From Chitinophagaceae bacterium (lineage in GTDB: Bacteria; Bacteroidota; Bacteroidia; Chitinophagales; Chitinophagaceae): a stretch of DNA of 64,000 nt. Position 1 is the stretch's first letter. Every line of letters begins with the position of its first letter. A program made the translations under genes and the position numbers. The DNA lies in NCBI GenBank assembly GCA_004173235.1, contig SEAC01000026.1, positions 1-64,000 of the forward strand, in the 5' to 3' direction. The notes beneath the pieces were generated by a model. The model was not told the DNA's origin and did no database searches. It worked only from the letters and a program-made list of their open reading frames with translations. Positions 9,185 to 17,990 of this stretch are shown here, in pieces.

Positions 9185-10309
9185 ATGAGCAGTGCTGCAG
9201 CATCGTCCGGCCCGACCGTTTTGGTGGCACCGCTCGATTGGGGGCTTGGTCACGCAACACGTTGTATTCCAATAATTCAACAGCTTCTTACGCGCGGCTG
9301 CTCCGTCGTTCTTGGGGGCAGCGGCGCTTCGGGCCGACTGCTCCGCGCCACCTTCCCCGACCTTGCCTGCCACGAGCTTCCTCATCACAGCGTGCACTAT
9401 GCGAAAACGGGCGCCGGCCTCCTTTGGAAAATTGTGCAGCAACTGCCGCAGCTGCGCAAAAGTGTGGCGGCCGAAAAACAATGGCTGACGACCTTCCTCA
9501 AATCCGGGTCGCTCGACGCCGTAATTTCCGACAATCGCTACGGGCTTTTCAACGCGGCGATTCCTTCAATCTTCGTAACGCACCAACTCGAAATCCGCGC
9601 GCCGTTCGGCGCACCGGGCCGCTGGCTTTTACGCCGCCTTCACTACAGGATGATCGAACGCTTCAGCGCCTGCTGGGTTCCCGATGCGGCCGGGCGTGGA
9701 CTCGCAGGCGCATTGGCGCACCCGATGCAACTTCCCGCTGTGCCTACCCGTTATATCGGGCCGCTTTCCCGCTTCGCACAACGCGAAGATCTGCCTGGCA
9801 ACACCGTGAAAAAATGGAGGCTGGTCGTGCTGCTCTCCGGGCCGGAACCACAACGCAGCATCTGGGAAGCAGAGTTGTTGCCCCAACTTGCGGAGGTAGC
9901 GGCACCGGTGCTCCTGCTGCGCGGGCTGCCCGGCGCCACGGAGGGTGTAGCTGCACCGCCCAACGTATCCGTCCTGCCGCATCTTGCAACGCACGAATTG
10001 GCACGCGAGCTCGATGATGCGTCTTTCCTGCTCGCGCGCTCCGGCTACAGCACGGTGATGGACGTGGCTGCGCTCCGCGTGCGGAGCATTCTCGTGCCTA
10101 CACCCGGGCAGCCCGAACAGGAATACCTCGCGCAGCAGCTCACGAAAAATGCGTTCGCACCTTCCTACGCCCAATCGGGATTCAACCTTGCAACGGCGCT
10201 CGCCGCCGCCGAAAATTTCGCCTATCAATTTCCACCCGCATCCGGCAGCAACCAACTCGACGCCGCGATCGACGAACTCATCGCCCGCATTTCCCGTACA
10301 GACGCATAA
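9185..10309 (+). CDS. MurG-like GT-B glycosyltransferase
   Basis: The 374-residue product starts at ATG 9185; an in-frame TTG lies 36 bp upstream but adds no family sequence. The N-terminus shows VLVAPLDWGLGHATRCIP, the glycine-rich acceptor-side loop of MurG-type enzymes, followed by ISDNRYG. The C-terminal half has ARSGYSTVMDVAALRVRSIL and PTPGQPEQEYLA, matching the nucleotide-sugar binding region of GT28-like proteins. It probably transfers a sugar to a cell-envelope acceptor in the cytoplasm; donor and acceptor are not readable. Its stop codon lies inside a short palindrome (10300-10318). Confidence 0.82.
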   Translation: MSSAAASSGPTVLVAPLDWGLGHATRCIPIIQQLLTRGCSVVLGGSGASGRLLRATFPDLACHELPHHSVHYAKTGAGLLWKIVQQLPQLRKSVAAEKQWLTTFLKSGSLDAVISDNRYGLFNAAIPSIFVTHQLEIRAPFGAPGRWLLRRLHYRMIERFSACWVPDAAGRGLAGALAHPMQLPAVPTRYIGPLSRFAQREDLPGNTVKKWRLVVLLSGPEPQRSIWEAELLPQLAEVAAPVLLLRGLPGATEGVAAPPNVSVLPHLATHELARELDDASFLLARSGYSTVMDVAALRVRSILVPTPGQPEQEYLAQQLTKNAFAPSYAQSGFNLATALAAAENFAYQFPPASGSNQLDAAIDELIARISRTDA

Positions 10310-10318
10310 TATGCGTCT
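10300..10318. repeat. GAGACGC-type palindrome over a stop codon
   Basis: AGACGCATAATATGCGTCT is a perfect 19-nt palindrome with a 1-nt centre. It contains the TAA stop (10307-10309) of the glycosyltransferase gene. It resembles the palindromes at 10517-10537 and 19472-19500. Confidence 0.75.
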
Positions 10319-10347
10319 CCGCGCCGAAGGCGCGCTATTGCATTTTC

Positions 10348-10537
10348 GAAGCCGCGCACCGCGCCAATCCTGCTCCCATCATTTTTTCAGGAGCCGCGCA
10401 TGGCGCCAATCCTAATCCCCATGATTTTTTCCGAATCCGCGCATGGCCAATCCCGCTCCCATCATTTTTTCAGGAGACGCGCACCGCGCCAATCCTAATC
10501 CCCATCATTTTTTCAGGAGACGCGCATGGCGCGTCTC
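10348..10537. repeat. Tandem array of about 43-bp units ending in a palindrome
   Basis: Four consecutive units start at 10348, 10390, 10433 and 10473 (42, 43, 40 and 43 bp). Each has a core GCGCCAATCC, then CCCATCATTTTTTCAGGAG or close variants. A fifth partial unit from 10516 becomes the perfect palindrome GAGACGCGC-ATG-GCGCGTCTC (10517-10537). The array fills the gap between the glycosyltransferase and the EamA transporter. T-rich segments alternate with GC-rich hairpin halves, so it could act in transcription termination. Confidence 0.85.
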
Positions 10538-10548
10538 TACCTTCGGGC

Positions 10549-11445
10549 ATGCGCCCTCGAACGCTGGCACATTTTGCCGTACTCGCCACTAACCTGTTTT
10601 TCGCCGCCAATTTCAGCTTCGTGAAGATGATCGCACCACGCCTGGTGCAACCTTTCGGACTCAACATATTTCGTGTGGGCGGCAGCCTGCTGCTTTTCTG
10701 GATGCTATGGCTGTTTGAAAAAAACAAGACGCCGCTGCGCCGCCAGGACTGGCTGCGCGTGCTGGCCTGCGGCTTGTCGGGCGTTGCCATCAACCAGATG
10801 TTGTTCATCCGCGGGCTCACGCTCACCACCGGCATTCACGCAGCGCTGCTGATGCTGACAACGCCGCTGCTCATCACCGTATTTGCGTTGTGGGTGCTCA
10901 AGGAAAAACTTCGTCCGCTGCAACTGCCTGGCCTGGCCCTGGGCATCGGTGGCGCCGCGTGGCTAATCTCCGGCGGTGCAAGAAGTGCAACCGCTTCCAA
11001 CCCTTTGCTCGGCGACTTTCTCATCCTCGTCAACGCGATCTTCTACTCCATTTATTTCATTCTCGTAAAGCCGCTGATGCAGCGCTACAGTCCCATCCAG
11101 GTAGTGCGCTGGGTGTTCACCGCGGGCTTCCTGTTCATGCTTCCCTTCGGCCTTGGCGAAGCGCTGCATACACCATTCGAATGGTTTACACCTGCCGATT
11201 TTGCAACGCTGCTTGCGGTTGTATTCACAGGCACCTTCCTCGCCTATTGTTTCAACGCCTATGGCATCCGCCACCTCGGACCCGCCACTACCGGCGCTTA
11301 CATTTATACGCAGCCCGTGTTTGCAGTGCTCATCGCAACGCTCATCTTGCACGAAGATCTCTCATGGCAAAAGGCGCTCGCAGCGCTCCTGATCTTCGCC
11401 GGCGTATTCCTCGTGACGTGGAAGCCAAAAGAAAAATTGTCCTGA
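10549..11445 (+). CDS. EamA/DMT-family transporter
   Basis: The 298-residue protein consists of about ten hydrophobic helices in two homologous halves. The family signature of the first half is visible (LFFAANFSFVKMIAP and a charged-turn LKEKLRPLQLPGLALGIGG), and of the second (LGPATTGAYIYTQPVFAVL, LHEDLSWQKALAALLIFAGV). EamA proteins are inner-membrane exporters or importers of amino acids and other metabolites; the substrate cannot be predicted. The start is only 12 bp after the palindrome that ends the tandem array. Confidence 0.92.
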   Translation: MRPRTLAHFAVLATNLFFAANFSFVKMIAPRLVQPFGLNIFRVGGSLLLFWMLWLFEKNKTPLRRQDWLRVLACGLSGVAINQMLFIRGLTLTTGIHAALLMLTTPLLITVFALWVLKEKLRPLQLPGLALGIGGAAWLISGGARSATASNPLLGDFLILVNAIFYSIYFILVKPLMQRYSPIQVVRWVFTAGFLFMLPFGLGEALHTPFEWFTPADFATLLAVVFTGTFLAYCFNAYGIRHLGPATTGAYIYTQPVFAVLIATLILHEDLSWQKALAALLIFAGVFLVTWKPKEKLS

Positions 11446-11495
11446 TTCTTTTTTTTCTGAAGAATGTAGTAGCTTGGCTCTAAATCCAATCCAAA

Positions 11496-11897
11496 ATGAA
11501 AACCGTTACCCGGCTTGCTGCACTCCTGTGCGCCCCTGTCCTCTTCAGCTGTGGCCGCGAACCGCAGGCACAAAACGACAGCCCCGTTACTTATCTCACA
11601 CTCGGTCAATGGAAAGTCAGTGAATGCTCCGGCCCTTCGGTGCCCGGCAACGCGCTTGCTGCCTACGACCTGAAGTTCGGCGCCGACGGTGCGCTCTCCT
11701 GCCGCTACAACGGCACGGCGCTTACCGGAACCTGGAGCCTGCATCAGAAAGTGGAAGGCAAGGCCATCAACATTCGTCTGAATACCACCACTACCGATGC
11801 ATCCGTGCTCAACAACGAGTGGAACCTGCAATACTTCGACCCGAACTTGGTGAAGCTGACGCAGGGCACCACCCACCTGAGCCTCGGCCGACCTTAA
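11496..11897 (+). CDS. Small lipoprotein, lipocalin-like
   Basis: The 133-residue protein has a lipoprotein signal peptide with lipobox LFSC at Cys19. The mature part is beta-rich: LTLGQWKVSECSG, then YDLKFGADGALSCRYNG, LTGTWSL and WNLQYFDPNLVKLTQG. This order resembles the short lipocalin-like lipoproteins common in Bacteroidota, which probably sit in the outer membrane. The assignment is from pattern only. It ends 4 bp inside the convergent SixA gene. Confidence 0.7.
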   Translation: MKTVTRLAALLCAPVLFSCGREPQAQNDSPVTYLTLGQWKVSECSGPSVPGNALAAYDLKFGADGALSCRYNGTALTGTWSLHQKVEGKAINIRLNTTTTDASVLNNEWNLQYFDPNLVKLTQGTTHLSLGRP

Positions 11898-12391
11898 CCC
11901 ATCGGGTTCTTGGGATAATCGAAAAAGAGAAACTGCTTGTCCGCCGACGCAAAGGCGGACCAGCTTTTTTCGTCCATACTCACCGCAAAAACAGCGCAGG
12001 TAGGCATGTCATCCACGCGTACGTTACTGAGGCTGTTCACGTAATCGGTGATGGTAGGATTGTGCGAAAAAAAGGCAACCGCATCCTGGTCATCGGGGAG
12101 TGCCGCCACGGCATCGGCGAAGGCTTGCATCGTAGGCTCATACAAGGCTTCAACTATTTGGATGTCGTCCTTCTCCGCGCCAAAGGCTTCTGCAAAAAAG
12201 CGTGCGGTGCGCCTGGCCCTCTTCGCCGGGCTCGACACAAAGTGCGTCAGCTTCACGCCATGCTCTTTCACCCGCTCGGCCATCTCGGGCGCATCTTTCT
12301 TCCCCCGCTCATTCAGCGGCCGGTCAAAATCTTTCATCGTGATGTCATCCCAGGAGGATTTGGCATGGCGAACAAGCAGGAGCACCTTCAT
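11894..12391 (-). CDS. SixA-type histidine phosphatase
   Basis: The 165-residue protein carries the phosphohistidine phosphatase signature LLVRHAKSSWDD at residues 5-16 (the RHG-type motif with catalytic His), the conserved DFDRPLNERGKKDA, SSPAKRARRTA, and the second histidine in FFSHNPTITD. The length fits the single-domain SixA family, which removes phosphate from histidine phosphotransfer proteins in E. coli; the substrate here is unproven. No membrane or signal segment, so cytoplasmic. Confidence 0.9.
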   Translation of the reverse strand: MKVLLLVRHAKSSWDDITMKDFDRPLNERGKKDAPEMAERVKEHGVKLTHFVSSPAKRARRTARFFAEAFGAEKDDIQIVEALYEPTMQAFADAVAALPDDQDAVAFFSHNPTITDYVNSLSNVRVDDMPTCAVFAVSMDEKSWSAFASADKQFLFFDYPKNPMG

Positions 12392-12526
12392 GTTTATTGG
12401 TTTATTGGCCTATTGGTTCATTGGTTTATTGGTATCTGGACCTACCCGTGGAACTACTCATTACTCATTACTCATTACTCATCCACATTCGCACATCTCA
12501 CATCTCACATCTAACATCTAACATCA
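12391..12526. repeat. Octamer and heptamer microsatellites upstream of sixA
   Basis: 12391-12434 has about five copies of an 8-bp unit (TTATTGGT and variants). 12454-12482 has four copies of the 7-bp unit ACTCATT. 12492-12526 has about five copies of a 7-bp unit CACATCT/AACATCT. They fill the whole gap between sixA and the amidotransferase gene. Confidence 0.85.
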
Positions 12527-14371
12527 ATACCCCCTGGCATCCTTCCCTTCCATATAATTCATGAAAGCTTTATTCACCACGCGGTTGCCACCGGCTGTGG
12601 GATAGTTGCCGGTAAAGTACCAGTCGCCGAGGTTGTTGGGACAAGCTTCGTGCAGGTCTTCGATGGTCTGGAAGATGACGGAGACCGGAATACCGAGATC
12701 CGGCGGCGTAATGAGTTCGGCAATCTTGTTGGTGATCTGCTGGTTGCTGAAAGGTTTGTACAACTGCTTCACCACGTTCACCGTATGCAGGTCGCCGCGC
12801 TGATGCAGCTGCAAGCATTCATCATACAAAGTCTGGAGCAGGCTTTCGTGGCCGCGCTCTTTCAGCAACGCCACCGCTGCATTGAAGGCGATAAAATCTC
12901 CGAGCTTGCTCATGTCGATACCGTAACAATCGGGGTAGCGGATCTGCGGCGACGACGAAACGACGATGATCTTTTTCGGCTCGAGGCGTGCCAGCATCCG
13001 GATGATGCTTTCCTTTAGCGTGGTGCCCCGCACGATGGAGTCGTCGATCACGATGAGCGTGTCTTCGCCACGGCGCACCGTTCCGTAAGTGATGTCGTAC
13101 ACGTGCTGCACCATCTCGCTGCGGCCCGCGTCCTGCGTGATGAAGGTGCGCATCTTCACGTCTTTGATGGCGATCTTTTCCATGCGCACTTTTCGGTTGA
13201 TCATCTCCGTTAGCTTGTCGGGATCAACGTTGTTTCCCCAGCTGCGGATGCGTTCGATCTTGATCTGGTTCAGGTAGTCCTCGCAGCCCTTCAGCAGCCC
13301 GTAGAACGCCACTTCGGCAGTGTTGGGAATAAACGAAAAGATGCTGTTGCGCAGGTCGTATGCGATGTGCTCGAGCACGGGCTTGCTCAGGTTGTAACCC
13401 AGTCGCTGGCGTTCCTTGTAGATCTTTTCATCGGAGCCGCGCGAAAAATAAATGCGTTCAAACGAGCAGGCCTTGCGTTCCTTCGGCTCTATCACCTGCT
13501 CCATTACATACTGGCCGTCGGGCTGCACTACCAGCGCGTGCCCGGGCATCAGTTCCTGCACTTCGTTCTCGCCCACGTTGAAGGCAGTACGGATCGCGGC
13601 ACGTTCGGACGCCGCCACGATCACTTCTTCGTTCACATAATAATAAGAAGGACGGATTCCATGCGCATCGCGAAACACGAAGCCCGTGCCGTTGCCCGTG
13701 AGTCCGCCCACGTGAAAGCCGCCGTCGAACAGCGGCACCGCCTTGCGCAACACCTCCAGCACATCGCCGCCCTGCGGTGCGGCTTCGTCGGCCTGCACCA
13801 AAAAGTGGTGCAACACTTCCATCATCGCAGCAAGGTCGCTTTGCTTTTGAAACGTGCCGGGATCAACTCCCACGAGCGAAAAAAGCTCCTCTGTATTTAC
13901 GAGGTTGAAGTTGCCTGCAAGCGCAAGGTTCCGCCCCGGCACCGTGTGCCGTTTCAAAAACGGATGACAGAATTCGACGTTGTTCTTTCCCTGCGTGCCG
14001 TAGCGCAGGTGGCCAAGGAGCAACTCGCCGAGGAATGAAAGATGTCCCTTGAGCAGACCGGGATGGTGGACGATATCGGGATTGAATTTTTGCAGTTCGT
14101 TGTACTCCTCGCCTACCTGACGAAAGAGGTCGGCGATGGCCTGCGGATGGCTGCTGCGCAGGCGGGCAAGAAACGGGTAACCAGGCTCTACATCGAGCTT
14201 CACAGCCGCCACGCCCGCACCATCCTGGCCGCGGTTGTGCTGCTTTTCCATCAGCAGGTACAGCTTGTTGAGCCCCCAGAGGACGGATCCATATTGCTGC
14301 TGGTACCAGGAGAAGGGCTTACGAAGACGGAGGAAAGCCAGACCGCATTCGTGTTTGATGGCGTCGCTCAT
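12524..14371 (-). CDS. purF: Amidophosphoribosyltransferase (PurF-type)
   Basis: The 615-residue protein has an N-terminal Ntn glutamine amidotransferase domain starting KHECG, with Cys9 as the likely nucleophile after removal of a short propeptide, and KQHNRGQDGAGVAAVKLD. The C-terminal phosphoribosyltransferase domain shows the PRPP-binding motif LIVIDDSIVRGTTLKES at about 430-450. PurF makes 5-phosphoribosylamine from PRPP and glutamine, the first step of purine synthesis. At 615 residues it is longer than E. coli PurF, which matches the long Bacteroidota form as I recall it. It could be a second paralogue rather than the main PurF. Start MSDAIKHECG is the family-typical N-terminus. Confidence 0.85.
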   Translation of the reverse strand: MSDAIKHECGLAFLRLRKPFSWYQQQYGSVLWGLNKLYLLMEKQHNRGQDGAGVAAVKLDVEPGYPFLARLRSSHPQAIADLFRQVGEEYNELQKFNPDIVHHPGLLKGHLSFLGELLLGHLRYGTQGKNNVEFCHPFLKRHTVPGRNLALAGNFNLVNTEELFSLVGVDPGTFQKQSDLAAMMEVLHHFLVQADEAAPQGGDVLEVLRKAVPLFDGGFHVGGLTGNGTGFVFRDAHGIRPSYYYVNEEVIVAASERAAIRTAFNVGENEVQELMPGHALVVQPDGQYVMEQVIEPKERKACSFERIYFSRGSDEKIYKERQRLGYNLSKPVLEHIAYDLRNSIFSFIPNTAEVAFYGLLKGCEDYLNQIKIERIRSWGNNVDPDKLTEMINRKVRMEKIAIKDVKMRTFITQDAGRSEMVQHVYDITYGTVRRGEDTLIVIDDSIVRGTTLKESIIRMLARLEPKKIIVVSSSPQIRYPDCYGIDMSKLGDFIAFNAAVALLKERGHESLLQTLYDECLQLHQRGDLHTVNVVKQLYKPFSNQQITNKIAELITPPDLGIPVSVIFQTIEDLHEACPNNLGDWYFTGNYPTAGGNRVVNKAFMNYMEGKDARGY

Positions 14372-14510
14372 AACCGGGAATGAGCCGCAAAGGTAGTGGG
14401 GTAATAGGGTAATGTGCTAATGCCTGCCAGAAGAAGCGAAGCGAAGGCGGGGTGAATATTTGCCGGACGGAGCGTGCGGAGGTGTGGCAGCCCGACAGCC
14501 CTTGATTATG

Positions 14511-16385
14511 CTACATTCCTTGTTCGTTATTTATGATTCCATCCGTTTCGGGAACCGAAACGGTGAGCGTGCAGCCTTTGCCGGGCGCGGAGTCGATCAC
14601 GACGGTGCCGCCAAACATTTCGGCGCGGTTGCGCATGTTGGTAAGACCAATACCGCGACGCACGGTGAGAGGGTCGAAGCCTATGCCGTCATCGGTGACT
14701 TCCAGCAGCACGTTGCCGCTCTTTTGTTCGATGCGTACACTCACCTTGCGCGCCTTGGAATGCTTCACAATGTTGTTGAGCTGCTCCTGCAGGATGCGGA
14801 AGATCATCAGTTTCTGGTTGTCGGGAACGCGGTCTTCGTCGAAGCCCTCCGCCTGGAAGCGGATGCGTAGCTGTTGTGTGCGCGTGAAGTTCAGGATGAG
14901 CTCGTTGACGGATTCTTTGAGGCCGAGGTCGCCAAGCGTGGATGGAATGAGGCTGCGGCAAAGGGCACGGATCTCGTTGATCACATCACTCACGTTGCGC
15001 GTGGCCAGCGAGATCATTTCCACTGTTTCCTCGTCGGCGGTGGAGCGCGCGAGATCGAGATAGAGCTTGATGGTTGTGAGCTGCTGACCGATGTTGTCGT
15101 GCAGTTCTTTGCCGATCTCCGTGCGTTCTTTTTCGGAGGAGTCGAACGTTGCCTGCGTGAGTGCGCGCTGGTGGGCGATCTTCTCGGCAAGCAACTGGTG
15201 CTCCAGCTCCTTGCGGTCGCTGATGTCGGCAAACGTGGAGATCACGTGGAGCAAGGCGCCGTTTTCGTTGAATACCGGTCGCGAGTTCACCAGCAGCCAC
15301 ACGCGGGCACCTGTATCGGCCTGCCTGTGACCCATCACGTAGTTGCGCACCGGCCTGCCCGTGCGCACCGCAAGCGGCACCGGGTATTGTTCCGGCGCAA
15401 TCTGTTCGCCTTCCTCGTTGATCACATCCCAGCCGCCATCGAGCGAACTGCGGCCCATCGCACTGTCAACCGTGAGCCCCAGCAATGCTGCGGCTGCGGA
15501 GTTGCAAAGAGTTACCTCGTGGGCGCCATTGTGCAGCATCACGCCAACCTGCACGTTGTCGATGAGCGTTCGGAAGCGTTGTTCGCTTTCGCGAAGTGCT
15601 TCGGCCGCCTTCTTTCGTTGCGTGTCGTCGTGAAAATAAACGGCGATGCCGCCCACGTTGGGGTTACCCGTGAGGTTATGACCGCGCACGAGGCACCAGC
15701 GCCAGTCGCCATTGCTGCACAGGAGGCGCACGGTGATGAATTTCACTTCAGGATTTTCGCGCACTTCCAGCGCAAACGATTCGGAAGCCTTCACACGGTC
15801 ATCGGGATGTACAAACTGGAAAGCACTTTTGCCTACGAGGTCTTCCGGACTGAACCCAAGTACATGGCGCACCGAGGGCGATGCGAAAGTGATCATTCCC
15901 TGCTCATCGAGCAGAAGCACGCCATCGAGAGCATCTGCAATGAGGCCGTGGTAAAAACGCTCACGCCGCTGCAGGGCGTCTTCGGCTTCGCGCTCGGCGG
16001 TCACGTTGCGCCCGATGGCGTAGAACCCGCTCGGAAGGCCCGCATCCGGCGGAAGCTGCTGCAAGCGAAAATGGAAGTAGTAATGTTTATCGGATCGTGT
16101 GCGGAAACCCAGCACGCCTTCCCATCCTCCTTCATTCTGAAGTTGTGTGCGGAGCGCTTCTATGCCGTCCTCACCTGCATCGAAACGAATGAGGTGGTCG
16201 AGGCGCTGGCCGATCACTTCCTGCCCGGTAAGCTCAAAGTATTTCAGAGCCGGCTCGTTGATGGAGCAGATCCGGTGCTCCGTAGCATCGGCCACTAGGA
16301 TCATATCCTGGATCTGCCCGACCAAAAAATGATCGAGCTGGCTGTTGCCGGGCAAAAGGAATGGGTTGGAGGATATCGGATACAC
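14511..16385 (-). CDS. Multi-PAS sensor histidine kinase, HisKA_3 type
   Basis: The frame begins with GTG at 16385, 25 bp from a good -7 box, so I accept the GTG. The 624-residue protein has three PAS domains (about residues 20-130, 140-260 and 270-395; for example GMITFASPSVRHVLGFSPED), then a dimerisation/phosphoacceptor helix with EIGKELHDNIGQQLTT (His near 430) and a HATPase_c domain with VTDDGIGFD and GIGLTNMRNR. No transmembrane helix is evident, so it is probably a cytoplasmic sensor of the NarX/DesK class. No response regulator is adjacent. Confidence 0.9.
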   Translation of the reverse strand: MYPISSNPFLLPGNSQLDHFLVGQIQDMILVADATEHRICSINEPALKYFELTGQEVIGQRLDHLIRFDAGEDGIEALRTQLQNEGGWEGVLGFRTRSDKHYYFHFRLQQLPPDAGLPSGFYAIGRNVTAEREAEDALQRRERFYHGLIADALDGVLLLDEQGMITFASPSVRHVLGFSPEDLVGKSAFQFVHPDDRVKASESFALEVRENPEVKFITVRLLCSNGDWRWCLVRGHNLTGNPNVGGIAVYFHDDTQRKKAAEALRESEQRFRTLIDNVQVGVMLHNGAHEVTLCNSAAAALLGLTVDSAMGRSSLDGGWDVINEEGEQIAPEQYPVPLAVRTGRPVRNYVMGHRQADTGARVWLLVNSRPVFNENGALLHVISTFADISDRKELEHQLLAEKIAHQRALTQATFDSSEKERTEIGKELHDNIGQQLTTIKLYLDLARSTADEETVEMISLATRNVSDVINEIRALCRSLIPSTLGDLGLKESVNELILNFTRTQQLRIRFQAEGFDEDRVPDNQKLMIFRILQEQLNNIVKHSKARKVSVRIEQKSGNVLLEVTDDGIGFDPLTVRRGIGLTNMRNRAEMFGGTVVIDSAPGKGCTLTVSVPETDGIINNEQGM

Positions 16386-16410
16386 GATTGCGGGTTGTGG
16401 GGATGCCGCA

Positions 16411-16418
16411 CAAAGTTA
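16411..16418 (-). promoter_or_regulatory. -7 promoter box of the PAS kinase gene
   Basis: On the minus strand this reads TAACTTTG, an exact TAnnTTTG. It ends 25 bp before the GTG at 16385, which supports that start. Confidence 0.55.
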
Positions 16419-16434
16419 GGGAATACCGGGAGGC

Positions 16435-17796
16435 TTAGCGCGCGGCGGTGTTCGCTCCTGCGGTCCAGCGCTGCAGTTGGGCGCAGTGCTGCAGGTCGGG
16501 GTCGAGCATGATGTAGTGGTCGGCGATGTGGCTGTTGAGCCATTTGTCGAGCGTCTGCATCTTCTTCTCTTCGAGTGCCGTTTGCGCAATGCGGTTGTAG
16601 TCGTCCTTGAGGTTCATGCGGTGCGGCTCGGTGCGCGTTTTCAGGTAAATGATGCGCACGCCTTTGTCGCCACGCTCATTGCTGAACGCGAAGGGCTGCG
16701 AAAACTCGCCCACCTTCAGTTTAGCGATCTGCGGTACGAGGTCTTTTTCCAGCTCGTCGATGGTAACGAAGTTGCCGTTGCGGCCCTGGATGAACGGACC
16801 TGCGAATTTCGCGGATTCGTCTTCACTGTAGCGGCCAGCGGCGGTTGCAAAGTCGATGGTGCCGGCGATGAGTTTTGCACGTACCGAATCAAGTTTGCGC
16901 GATGCGGTCGTGATCTCTTCCGCGGTCACCGGTGCTTTCACAAGGATGTGGCGCACGAGTGCGTCGTCGCCGTTGCGCTGCAGCAGTTGAATGAGGTGGA
17001 AGCCGAACTTGGAGCGCACGACATTGGATATCTCGCCTTCTTTCAAACGAAAAGATGCGGATACGAAAGCGGGATCCCAGCTCTTGTCGGTGCGGTTGAT
17101 CTGGTATTGGCCGCCACGGTCTTTCGAACCGGGGTCTTCCGACTTCTGGCGCACGATCTCTTCGAAGGTGATCTGCTTCGCCTCGATCTGGCGCTTGTAG
17201 TTGTTCATTTCGCTCATCACATACGCCTCGAGGTCTTTCGAAGGCTTGGGGTAGATGACGATCTGCCCGATCTCGAGCTCGCTTTCAAAGAAAGGCAGGC
17301 TGTCTTTCGGGATGCGGTTGAAATAGGCATTTACTTCGGTAGGGGTGATGCGCACGTTGTCTACGATCTTGCGCTGCATCTGCTGCGCCAGCTTCGACTC
17401 GCGCACCGACTCGCGGGCGTCGTCCTTGATCTGGTAGATCGTCTTTCCTGCCACGCGCTCCAGCTCGTCCTGCGAACCGTATTGGCGGATGTAATAGCGC
17501 ACGCGCTGGTCCAGGTCCGACTCAACGTCCGACTCGTCCACTTTCAGCGAATCGCGCTCGGCCTGCAGCACCAGCACTTTCGAAACGAGCGCCTGCTCCA
17601 TGATGGCGCAGTCGGCGTTCTCGGGCAGCTGCTGGCCCTGGCGGAGGGCATCGGCGAGTGCGTTCTTCACATCAGATTCAAGCACGATGCGATCGCCTAC
17701 AACGGCGATAACGCGGTCGGCCACCTGCTTCTTGGGTTGAGCAAAGGCGCCCGCCGCAAGCACAGTGGAGAGGAGGAAAAGGAAAGCTTTTTTCAT
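16435..17796 (-). CDS. SurA-like peptidyl-prolyl isomerase / outer-membrane protein chaperone
   Basis: The start is ATG 17796 because a signal peptide follows at once (KKAFLFLLSTVLAAGAFAQ); upstream in-frame sequence is not conserved-looking. The 453-residue protein has a SurA N-terminal chaperone region (ADRVIAVVGDRIVLESDVKN) and two parvulin segments, the first near GGQYQINRTDKSWDPAFVSA and the second at VRHILVKAPVT and FAGPFIQGRNG. Periplasmic SurA-type proteins assist folding of outer-membrane proteins. The promoter box is 11 bp upstream of the start. Confidence 0.88.
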   Translation of the reverse strand: MKKAFLFLLSTVLAAGAFAQPKKQVADRVIAVVGDRIVLESDVKNALADALRQGQQLPENADCAIMEQALVSKVLVLQAERDSLKVDESDVESDLDQRVRYYIRQYGSQDELERVAGKTIYQIKDDARESVRESKLAQQMQRKIVDNVRITPTEVNAYFNRIPKDSLPFFESELEIGQIVIYPKPSKDLEAYVMSEMNNYKRQIEAKQITFEEIVRQKSEDPGSKDRGGQYQINRTDKSWDPAFVSASFRLKEGEISNVVRSKFGFHLIQLLQRNGDDALVRHILVKAPVTAEEITTASRKLDSVRAKLIAGTIDFATAAGRYSEDESAKFAGPFIQGRNGNFVTIDELEKDLVPQIAKLKVGEFSQPFAFSNERGDKGVRIIYLKTRTEPHRMNLKDDYNRIAQTALEEKKMQTLDKWLNSHIADHYIMLDPDLQHCAQLQRWTAGANTAAR

Positions 17797-17807
17797 ACGA
17801 AGAGTGC

Positions 17808-17815
17808 CAAAAATA
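17808..17815 (-). promoter_or_regulatory. -7 promoter box of the SurA-like gene
   Basis: The minus strand reads TATTTTTG (TAnnTTTG), 11 bp before the ATG at 17796, giving a very short leader. Confidence 0.6.
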
Positions 17816-17990
17816 ACGGTTTGATGGGGCTTTGGGCGGAAGAGCAGTGATTTTAACACAAAGGGAGGAAAATGGTTTTGGGCGCTACGCTTTCGGGGTG
17901 TCGCGCCCGCGTAGTTCATGCTGCTACCGATTAATGAGTAGGCCGCAACCATTTGCCCGGAAGGCACTGTCTCGAAAGAAACGCAACGTC

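Noticed and set aside
10348..10537. 43-bp repeats as a CRISPR array
   Set aside because: Repeat units abut and vary by substitution; there are no spacers.
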